Source of the DNA: Helicobacteraceae bacterium
GTDB taxonomy: Bacteria; Campylobacterota; Campylobacteria; Campylobacterales; Sulfurimonadaceae
Reading direction: 5' to 3'
Assembly (NCBI GenBank): GCA_027023805.1
Contig: JALVUF010000018.1
Span: 1-41,395 of the forward strand
DNA: 41,395 nucleotides
This document shows positions 35,275-41,395 of this stretch, piece after piece; within the stretch, counting starts at the first letter, position 1; each line of letters begins with the position of its first letter. The notes under the pieces are model-generated. The model saw only the letters and a list, made by a program, of their open reading frames with translations. It ran no database searches and was not told the DNA's origin. Position numbers and translations under genes: made by a program.

Positions 35275-35798
35275 TATAGATTATGCTTTTTCTCTTTTAG
35301 TCGCCGCTTGTACTCTTTTTCAAATTTTTTACGCTTCATATATGGTAATTTTTCAATAAAAAGTTTTCCTAGCAGATGGTCTATTTCATGCTGAATTGCT
35401 ATACTTAAAAGACCATCGGCTTCAAGTGTGTGTTCGTTAGAATATCTATCTTGATATTGTAAAGTTACAGTATCATATCTCTGTACATCCTCATAAAACC
35501 CGGGGACGCTGAGACAGCCCTCTTGATAGGTAGTCTCTCCATTTTGCTTAATAAATACCGGATTGATAATCTCTATTAAATTATCCGGACTTTGTTCTCC
35601 ATTCTCATCCGGAAGATTTATAATAAGTGCATTTAGCGGATAATTTACCTGTATCGCCGCCAAACCTATACCGTTGTTATTAAGCATAACTTCGTTCATA
35701 GAATCAAGTAGCTTATGTAAATGTTTGTCAAAATCTTCTATCTTTTTTGAAACCTTTTTTAAACGTGGATCGGGGTATGTTAATATATTTAACTGCAT
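35274..35798 (-). CDS. def: Peptide deformylase
   Basis: Removes the formyl group from new proteins' N-terminal Met. The 174-residue protein has all three active-site motifs: GIGLAAIQ (43-50), EGCLSVPG with metal ligand Cys95, and QHEIDHL with His137, Glu138 and His141. AAAGGAG lies upstream and its ATG overlaps the stop of the GGDEF gene (TAATG). The block tig-clpP-(GGDEF)-def-comM is a co-translational processing cluster known in this phylum. Confidence 0.97.
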   Translation of the reverse strand: MQLNILTYPDPRLKKVSKKIEDFDKHLHKLLDSMNEVMLNNNGIGLAAIQVNYPLNALIINLPDENGEQSPDNLIEIINPVFIKQNGETTYQEGCLSVPGFYEDVQRYDTVTLQYQDRYSNEHTLEADGLLSIAIQHEIDHLLGKLFIEKLPYMKRKKFEKEYKRRLKEKKHNL

Positions 35799-36880
35799 TA
35801 TTGCTCCTTTGCAGCAAGGGGAGATACAGCATAATCCTCCTTGGTGTCGCCATAGGCCGTGTCCATAGCTTTTAGCGCCTCAACTACAATCTCTTCTGAT
35901 GTCTTTGTGGTAATCACTGGTGCAACGCCTATAATAACTGATAGATTAATCTCTTTATCGGCAACGAAAAAATTACTGTTTTGCACCAAATCAATCAATC
36001 TTTGACTAGCTTTAACGGCACTTGAGATATCAGTATATTTTAAGAGCATCACAAAAACTCCATTGCCGTAATGTGCGACTATATCGCTTCGTCTAGATGT
36101 TTTTAGCAGCAACCTTGCTATTGTCTTTGTCATAAGCGATAAAGTATTTTTACCTATTTTATCTTTATTTTTTGCTAATAAACGTGAAAGCTCTACTGCA
36201 ATTATGCTGCTTTTATGTTTAAACTCACCAATTAAACTTATCTCCTGTTCTAATTTACTAAAAAAGTATCTCTTATTATACAAACCAAATTGATTATCAA
36301 AAATAGTTTCATTTTCGACTTTTTTGACAATATCTGCTGTTTTATCATACATGGTTTTTAAGCTATCTATCTGCTTTGTAAATATTGAACTTAATTTATT
36401 CATATCGTGCTCTAAAGTATTAACAATTGCCGCTACACTTTGATTATCATTACTACTGTCTATTTCTAATTTTTTCTTTTTAAGTATCTTTTTCATGATA
36501 GATATATTTTTATATAAATCAGCCGCTACAAAAAGGATATCTTTTATAGATTTAAAGCCTAGTTTCAAGCTTTTTTCCAGCTCTAGCGTATTTGTATCAT
36601 TGCCACTATTGTCCTCTAGCTCCAATATGGAAGTTACCTCTTTTTTAAACCTGCTGCTTTTATTTTCAAGAAGTCTATCAAAATATAATAAAAAATTACT
36701 AGGAGTAGGCACAAGAGCATCTTTTGATAAGGCATCTAAAACTTCTTGAGAGTACTCCTGTAAGCCGGGAAATATATTCTCATCCGCTTGAGTATCTGCA
36801 TTTTGAGGCTTTAGTGCAATATCTTCAACTTCTAATTTTACATTCCCGATATTTCTACGCTTTCTTGGTGTTTTTGGCAT
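35798..36880 (-). CDS. Degenerate GGDEF-domain protein with retained I-site-like RxxD
   Basis: A 360-residue cytoplasmic protein. Residues 1-55 are polar; 58-72 (PTPSNFLLYFDRLLE) resemble the short region before many GGDEF domains; 100-190 is helical, possibly coiled coil. The GGDEF-like domain starts at FGLYNKRYF (198-206), the usual D-x-L-T-x-L-x-N-R-R-x-F site. The active loop reads GNGVF (272-276) instead of GGDEF, so catalytic Asp/Glu are lost and cyclase activity is unlikely. An RxxD (Arg263-Asp266) keeps the exact spacing of the c-di-GMP inhibitory site. It may therefore bind c-di-GMP or act as a partner protein. It sits between clpP and def and overlaps def by one base. Confidence 0.8.
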   Translation of the reverse strand: MPKTPRKRRNIGNVKLEVEDIALKPQNADTQADENIFPGLQEYSQEVLDALSKDALVPTPSNFLLYFDRLLENKSSRFKKEVTSILELEDNSGNDTNTLELEKSLKLGFKSIKDILFVAADLYKNISIMKKILKKKKLEIDSSNDNQSVAAIVNTLEHDMNKLSSIFTKQIDSLKTMYDKTADIVKKVENETIFDNQFGLYNKRYFFSKLEQEISLIGEFKHKSSIIAVELSRLLAKNKDKIGKNTLSLMTKTIARLLLKTSRRSDIVAHYGNGVFVMLLKYTDISSAVKASQRLIDLVQNSNFFVADKEINLSVIIGVAPVITTKTSEEIVVEALKAMDTAYGDTKEDYAVSPLAAKEQ

Positions 36881-36891
36881 ATACCGCTCTT

Positions 36892-37482
36892 TTATTCTGA
36901 TTCTTTTTTTACAAGAATTTCATCTATTATACCATATTCTTTTGCTTGTTTTGCGCTCATAAAATTGTCTCTATCGGTGTCGGCTTCAATCGTTTTGATA
37001 TCTTGTCCAGTATTTTTTGCTAAAATCCCGTTTAACTCATGCTTCATTCTTATAATCTCTTCAGCTTGAATCTGAATATCAGACGCCTGACCCTGGGCAC
37101 CGCCTAAAGGCTGATGAATCATGATTCTTGCATGAGGCAGAGCATATCGCTTTGTCTTTGCTCCTGCGCTTAGCAAAAAAGAGCCCATTGAGGCGGCTTG
37201 ACCTATACATATCGTTGCAACATCAGGACGAATATAGTTCATAGTATCAAAAATTGCCATGCCGGCAGTAACTACACCCCCGGGAGAATTAATATAAAAA
37301 TAGATATCTTTTTGGGGATCTTCGGCTTCTAAAAATAAAAATTGCGCAACTACTGTTGAGGCAACCGCATCATTAACCTCACCACTTAACATAACAATTC
37401 TATCTTTTAAAAGCCTTGAATAGATATCATAAGAGCGCTCTCCGCGACCCGACTTTTCAACCACATAAGGTATATAGCTCAT
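36892..37482 (-). CDS. clpP: ATP-dependent Clp protease proteolytic subunit
   Basis: The chambered serine protease that works with ClpX or ClpA. From the preferred start the protein is 196 residues with catalytic Ser98 (GQAASMGS), His123 (MIHQPLGG) and Asp172 (TDRDNFM), the complete triad. I choose ATG 37482 (MSYIPYVVE), one base after the tig stop, with AAAGAG in front; an upstream in-frame codon at 37506 would add eight residues that lie inside tig. Length then matches the usual 194-196. Operon with tig upstream and the GGDEF gene downstream. Confidence 0.97.
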   Translation of the reverse strand: MSYIPYVVEKSGRGERSYDIYSRLLKDRIVMLSGEVNDAVASTVVAQFLFLEAEDPQKDIYFYINSPGGVVTAGMAIFDTMNYIRPDVATICIGQAASMGSFLLSAGAKTKRYALPHARIMIHQPLGGAQGQASDIQIQAEEIIRMKHELNGILAKNTGQDIKTIEADTDRDNFMSAKQAKEYGIIDEILVKKESE

Positions 37483-37483
37483 A

Positions 37484-38785
37484 TTAATCTCTTTTAACTT
37501 TTTCATTTAATAATTTTGTCAGCACTCTGTCTTCAATCATTGCCATCTGTACAGCAGGCAAATATCCAGATTTTTGATACTGTTCATAATGCTCTTGCGG
37601 TTCCCTTCCCATTTGAACTGCCTCATAATAAAGTGTTTGCATAATCTCCTGCTCAGATACATTAACAGATTTAACTTTAGCTAAAGCATCAATTAAAAAT
37701 GTAGCCTTTACGCTTCTTGTTGCATCATCTCGAAATGTTTCTCTAATTTCTAATACTTTCTCATCATTATCTTTTAACTCATCTATCTCTTCTTTGGTCA
37801 TAGTCTGAGCTTTTTTATTTAAAGCCACATCCATCTCCTGCTCAATCACAAAATCAGGCAAATCAAAATCTATATTATCTACCAATTTTTCTAACAACTC
37901 AGGTTTTAATTTGTCATTATATAGTTTATTAAGAGCTTCATTTTCTAGTTGTAATTTCAATTGATCTTTTAATTTGTCAAGAGTCATGGTATCATCATTT
38001 GGAGCCATCTTTTTTGCTATCTCTTCGCTAATGACTATTTCGCCTCGTGCCTGAATAGCATTGAGCTTGATTTTAAACTTAACCGGTTTTCCTGCTAAAT
38101 TTTCTTGCCCGTAATCTTGAGGGAAAGTTACCTCTATCTCTTTGCTCTCTCCTTTTTTAAGACCTATAAGCTGGCTTTCAAAGCCGGGAATAAATTGATT
38201 TGAACCTATTTCAAGTGCATAATTCTCAGCTTTACCGCCGTCAAATGCAACATCATCCAAAAAGCCCTCAAAATCTATAATTGCCGTATCACCTTCTGCT
38301 AGACCACGATCCTCTTTAATGTCTTCAAGAGGCGTTTGAGCTTTAGCAAGCTCCAGCAAACGCTTATTCATAGCCTCTTCGCTTATATCTGGAAGCTCAA
38401 TCTCATCAATTAGCTTTTCATAATCTCCAAGAACAATATCCGGTCGTAAAGAGATCTTAATCTCCACATCAAGACCCGAGTCTGTTTTATCCAATTTTTC
38501 CATTTGCGGCTCACCGATTACTGCCTCTGGAGATATATCCATCTGCTTTAATGCAGTATCAAGAACATCACGTATAGCCTGTCCCTGCGCATCTTCTTTT
38601 AGTTTTTCACCATACTGTTTTTTAATAACATCAAGAGGCACTTTACCTTTACGAAATCCGGCAACATCAGCAGTTTTGCTAAGCTCTTTTGCTAATTTTT
38701 GTATATTTTTATCAATATCTTCATTTGATATAGTGGCCTTTACAACTGCGTTGGCAGTATTTAATTTCTCTGTTATGATGTCCAT
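37484..38785 (-). CDS. tig: Trigger factor
   Basis: Ribosome-associated chaperone and peptidyl-prolyl isomerase that meets nascent chains at the exit tunnel. The 433-residue protein has the ribosome-binding signature GFRKGKVP (43-50), the FKBP-like domain about 150-245 ([14 protein letters not shown]...[13 protein letters not shown]) and a helical C-terminal arm. Length is typical (432 in E. coli). A strong AAGGGGA site precedes ATG 38785, and a candidate TATTAT -10 lies at 38817-38812. First gene of the tig-clpP-GGDEF-def-comM operon. Confidence 0.97.
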   Translation of the reverse strand: MDIITEKLNTANAVVKATISNEDIDKNIQKLAKELSKTADVAGFRKGKVPLDVIKKQYGEKLKEDAQGQAIRDVLDTALKQMDISPEAVIGEPQMEKLDKTDSGLDVEIKISLRPDIVLGDYEKLIDEIELPDISEEAMNKRLLELAKAQTPLEDIKEDRGLAEGDTAIIDFEGFLDDVAFDGGKAENYALEIGSNQFIPGFESQLIGLKKGESKEIEVTFPQDYGQENLAGKPVKFKIKLNAIQARGEIVISEEIAKKMAPNDDTMTLDKLKDQLKLQLENEALNKLYNDKLKPELLEKLVDNIDFDLPDFVIEQEMDVALNKKAQTMTKEEIDELKDNDEKVLEIRETFRDDATRSVKATFLIDALAKVKSVNVSEQEIMQTLYYEAVQMGREPQEHYEQYQKSGYLPAVQMAMIEDRVLTKLLNEKVKRD

Positions 38786-38811
38786 AAATCCCCTTTTATA
38801 TTTTAGCTGTG

Positions 38812-38817
38812 ATAATA
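38812..38817 (-). promoter_or_regulatory. Candidate -10 of the tig operon
   Basis: TATTAT on the minus strand, preceded by TTTTTGTG, a T-rich upstream pattern reported for Campylobacter sigma-70 promoters. Start near 38805, leader of about 20 bases. Confidence 0.42.
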
Positions 38818-38849
38818 CACAAAAAGTGCTTTTATTATGCTTTAAGCCT

Positions 38850-39359
38850 TCATTCTTTATTGCATAACTTAGGGATAAAATTTAACAGCATAACCCAAAT
38901 TATAGCAACATCTATCATGACATCGGCAAAATTAAAAATTGCAAAATCAAATCCACAGTGCCAGTAAACATAATCTACCACCCCGCCGTGTATAAATCTA
39001 TCAAAAATATTTGATGAACCCGCGCCTATCAATATTGCAGAAGGCAGCATAAAACAGTCTCTATGCCGCTTTATTACATAAGCAGCCACTACCACAATCA
39101 AAACCAGCTGAATCCATTTTAGATACCCATGCAAAAACGACAACATGGAAAATGCAATGCCGTCGTTAAAAACTAAACGCAAATTAATGCAGTGTGTTTT
39201 ATAAATATCCAAAACTCTATCATAAAGCATATTTGCAGACAAATGATACAACCCCATAGCGTGGACAATCATCCAATATTTTATAGTTTGATCAATCGCA
39301 AAAAACAAAGCAATTACTATAAAAAATATAAAAAGAGAAAATCTAAAACGGTTAGTCAT
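38850..39359 (-). CDS. lspA: Lipoprotein signal peptidase
   Basis: Inner-membrane aspartyl protease that removes lipoprotein signal peptides. The 169-residue protein has four hydrophobic helices and the two catalytic aspartates Asp120 (SSNIFDRF) and Asp146 (FNFADVM), plus the N-terminal DQxxK (Asp23, Gln24, Lys27). Its start lies eight bases inside the end of glmM with only a weak ribosome site, so it is likely coupled to glmM. The lspA-glmM-rpsT-prfA neighbourhood is shared with Helicobacter. Confidence 0.95.
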   Translation of the reverse strand: MTNRFRFSLFIFFIVIALFFAIDQTIKYWMIVHAMGLYHLSANMLYDRVLDIYKTHCINLRLVFNDGIAFSMLSFLHGYLKWIQLVLIVVVAAYVIKRHRDCFMLPSAILIGAGSSNIFDRFIHGGVVDYVYWHCGFDFAIFNFADVMIDVAIIWVMLLNFIPKLCNKE

Positions 39360-40692
39360 CTAACTTTAACTTTAAAAGTGAGATAACTTCAATCATCGCT
39401 GTTTCCATCTCTTTAGAGTCCTTTGCTTCTAAAAGTATTCTCAGTTTATTTTCAGTTCCCGAGTAGCGGATAAGATGCCTTATGTGCTTCTCATCTAAAG
39501 ACAGCAACATATCTCCCAGTCCTTCAACCTCATCAAGCGCTACCTTATGTGTGATACGAATATTTTTTAATAACTGCGGATACAGTTTAAAGAGTCTAAG
39601 AGCTTTTGAAGCGGACTGTTTTTTCGTAACCAAAATAGATAATACCTGCAATGCACTAACTAAACCATCGCCTGTTTTAGCAAAATCGCTTAATATAATA
39701 TGACCACTTTGCTCACCGCCAAAATTAATCTTTTTCTGCCTCATAACCTCTAAAACATTCTTATCCCCTACATCACAGCGATATAAGTTCAGCCCATGCT
39801 CTTTTAATATATCTTCAAGTCCCTGATTGCTCATAACGGTGGCTACGATACCGTCTCCCCTTAGTCTTTTAGTTTCATGTAAAAACAGTGCAAGAGCACC
39901 TAAAAGATGGTCTCCGTTTATGATTTCACCATTTTCATCAACAACAACCAATCTATCAGCGTCACCATCAAGAGCTATGCCAATATCTGCTCTGTACTTT
40001 TTAACACCGTCGCACAAATCTTTTGTATGCAAAGCGCCGCAGTTTTCATTTATGTTAAATCCATCCGGTTTGTCATGTAACACAATAACATCGGCACCAA
40101 GTTCCTCTAAAATCGTCGGGCCAACCTTGTATCCTGCACCGTTTGCGGTATCTAGAACAATCCTGAGTCCTTGAAGCGTCAGATTGTTTGCAAAAGAGTT
40201 TTTTATCTGTATAATATATCGCCCTATTACATCATCTATACGTTTAGCGCTCCCTATGTTTTTACCCTTGGCGCATGTTTGCTCTATCTTTAAATCATTA
40301 TAATATATATTTTCAATCTCCTGCTCTATCTCTTTTGAAAGCTTATCTCCATGTGCATCAAAAAACTTGATACCATTGTCGCTGTATGGATTGTGTGAAG
40401 CACTAATCATAATACCGGCATCACATCGCATATTTTCAGTCAAAAATGCAATAGCAGGAGTAGGCATTGGACCGATTTGCACAACATCATATCCAACGGA
40501 AGTAAGACCGCTGACTATTGCATTTTCAATCATATAGCCGCTTCGCCTCGTATCTTTGCCTACTAAAATTTTTTTTGTTTTTGCACTTTTTTTAAAATAA
40601 ACCCCGACAGCCTGTGCCAATCTCATAGCCAAAGGTGCCGTTAAAAAGCATCCGGCCTCACCTCTTACGCCGTCTGTTCCAAAAAGTTTCAT
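39352..40692 (-). CDS. glmM: Phosphoglucosamine mutase
   Basis: Converts glucosamine-6-phosphate to glucosamine-1-phosphate for peptidoglycan and LPS. From ATG 40692 the protein has 446 residues (445 in E. coli) and starts [11 protein letters not shown]. The phosphoserine loop is [15 protein letters not shown] with Ser99, the metal loop is DGDADR, and the C-terminal phosphate-binding [14 protein letters not shown] is present. An upstream ATG at 40722 would add ten residues; the shorter form is favoured by the AGGA site and by homology. Divergent from rpsT. Confidence 0.97.
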   Translation of the reverse strand: MKLFGTDGVRGEAGCFLTAPLAMRLAQAVGVYFKKSAKTKKILVGKDTRRSGYMIENAIVSGLTSVGYDVVQIGPMPTPAIAFLTENMRCDAGIMISASHNPYSDNGIKFFDAHGDKLSKEIEQEIENIYYNDLKIEQTCAKGKNIGSAKRIDDVIGRYIIQIKNSFANNLTLQGLRIVLDTANGAGYKVGPTILEELGADVIVLHDKPDGFNINENCGALHTKDLCDGVKKYRADIGIALDGDADRLVVVDENGEIINGDHLLGALALFLHETKRLRGDGIVATVMSNQGLEDILKEHGLNLYRCDVGDKNVLEVMRQKKINFGGEQSGHIILSDFAKTGDGLVSALQVLSILVTKKQSASKALRLFKLYPQLLKNIRITHKVALDEVEGLGDMLLSLDEKHIRHLIRYSGTENKLRILLEAKDSKEMETAMIEVISLLKLKLDD

Positions 40693-40734
40693 ACAATAAT
40701 CCTCTCTAATATTTAAGAGCACATTTTACACAAA

Positions 40735-40763
40735 TTTAACTTAACTTTAATCATTTTTAAGAT
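40735..40763 (+). promoter_or_regulatory. Candidate rpsT-prfA promoter
   Basis: TTTAAC (40735-40740), 17 bases, then TAAGAT (40758-40763); start near 40770. Both hexamers are weak matches. AAGGA precedes ATG 40804. Confidence 0.35.
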
Positions 40764-40803
40764 AGACTTGCACACAAAAAATTTATGAGAAGGACTCATT
40801 GGC

Positions 40804-41064
40804 ATGGCAAATCACAAGTCATCATTAAAACGAATTCGTCAAACTGCAACAGCAACAGAGCGTAATCGTTTTTATCGCACACGTTTAAAAAACATCACAA
40901 AAGAGGTTCGTAGCGCTATTGAAGCAGGCGATAAAGAAGCAGCGGCAGCATCACTTAAAATTGCAAATAAACAGATTCATACATTTGTAAGTAAAGGCAT
41001 TTTGAAGAAAGAGACTGCTGCTAGAAAAGTAAGTCGTCTTCATAAAGCCGTTAATTCAATATAA
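40804..41064 (+). CDS. rpsT: 30S ribosomal protein S20
   Basis: Small basic protein binding 16S rRNA. The 86-residue product begins [14 protein letters not shown], the usual S20 opening, and continues as a Lys/Arg/Ala-rich three-helix protein ending [15 protein letters not shown]. Length 86 matches E. coli (87). AAGGA before the ATG. It is followed after 12 bases by prfA, as in other Campylobacterota. Confidence 0.97.
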   Translation: MANHKSSLKRIRQTATATERNRFYRTRLKNITKEVRSAIEAGDKEAAAASLKIANKQIHTFVSKGILKKETAARKVSRLHKAVNSI

Positions 41065-41076
41065 GCTCTGCAGTAA

Positions 41077-41395
41077 ATGTTGGCAGATAAGCTAGAGCCG
41101 TTTATCAAAAGATATAATGAACTAAGCGACTTGCTTAGTTCGCCTGATATCTCAACAGATATCAAAAAAATGACAGAGCTCTCCAAAGAACAATCTGCAC
41201 TATTAAATATCGTTGATAAAACAAATCAGTACAAAAATATCGTAGCACAAATTGAAGACGCTAAAGCGATGCTTGGCGATTCTGAAATGTCAGATATGGC
41301 AAAAGAAGAGCTAAAAGAGTTAGAGCCGCAACTTCAAACCATCGAAGAAGAGATCAAGCATCTTCTTATCCCAAAAGATCCCAATGACGATAGAA
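41077..41395 (+). CDS. prfA: Peptide chain release factor 1, N-terminal part (runs off right edge)
   Basis: The first 106 codons are visible. The start [20 protein letters not shown] and the following helical, Glu/Lys-rich domain 1, ending near [11 protein letters not shown], match RF1, which reads UAA and UAG. The GGQ and PxT motifs lie beyond the window. ATG 41077 is 12 bases after the rpsT stop; no strong ribosome site is seen, suggesting coupling to rpsT. Confidence 0.92.
   Translation, partial: MLADKLEPFIKRYNELSDLLSSPDISTDIKKMTELSKEQSALLNIVDKTNQYKNIVAQIEDAKAMLGDSEMSDMAKEELKELEPQLQTIEEEIKHLLIPKDPNDDR

Noticed and set aside
1-41395. tRNA, rRNA, CRISPR arrays, insertion sequences, phage genes
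   Set aside because: I looked in all intergenic gaps and saw no cloverleaf, repeat-spacer pattern, transposase or terminal inverted repeats.

Overview
The window is AT-rich chromosomal DNA from a Campylobacterota (formerly Epsilonproteobacteria), most likely a free-living, sulfur-oxidiser-type relative of Sulfurimonas; the genus is a guess. The phylum call rests on gene blocks I recognise from this lineage (TPR protein-rnhA-rnc-aroC, thrS-infC, tig-clpP-GGDEF-def-comM, lspA-glmM / rpsT-prfA), on a threonyl-tRNA synthetase with a reduced N-terminus typical of the phylum, and on AT-rich codon use.

Bases 1-16025 are a nitrate region. A minus-strand operon of about 10.9 kb starts at 10893 and leaves the window at base 1. 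In transcription order it encodes a membrane-anchored cytochrome c, NarG, NarH, NarJ, NarI, a NarK-type transporter with an inserted beta-rich domain, a hemerythrin-domain protein, a second NarK-type transporter, a possible 30-codon micro-ORF, and the start of a third transporter. A near-consensus CRP/FNR-type box (10975-10988) is placed where a class II activator would sit. Facing away are a nitroreductase-family gene and a NasA/NarB-type assimilatory nitrate reductase; a ferredoxin-type nitrite reductase (nirA) converges on the latter. Respiratory nitrate reduction, nitrate/nitrite transport and nitrate-to-ammonium assimilation therefore sit side by side.

Bases 16205-20938 are a tightly overlapping minus-strand surface-glycan operon: GT32-like glycosyltransferase, NAD-dependent epimerase, GT2 glycosyltransferase, O-antigen ligase-like membrane protein and GT9 glycosyltransferase. 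Next is ccoG (cbb3 oxidase assembly), divergent from a LapB-like TPR/rubredoxin-type protein that heads the rnhA-rnc-aroC block. A split MacAB-like ABC export module (adaptor, ATPase, permease) converges on aroC.

Bases 29038-33756 carry thrS-infC, an unrecognised exported protein and a YeiH-family membrane protein. Bases 33769-38785 hold comM, def, a degenerate GGDEF protein, clpP and tig (minus strand, transcribed tig first). Bases 38850-40692 hold lspA and glmM (minus strand), divergent from rpsT and the start of prfA, which runs off the right edge.

I saw no rRNA, tRNA, insertion sequence, phage gene or CRISPR array. The least ordinary content is the Nar operon with its accessory genes and control region, the degenerate GGDEF protein that keeps an I-site-like RxxD, and a 24-bp near-perfect palindrome in the ccoG/lapB divergent region.
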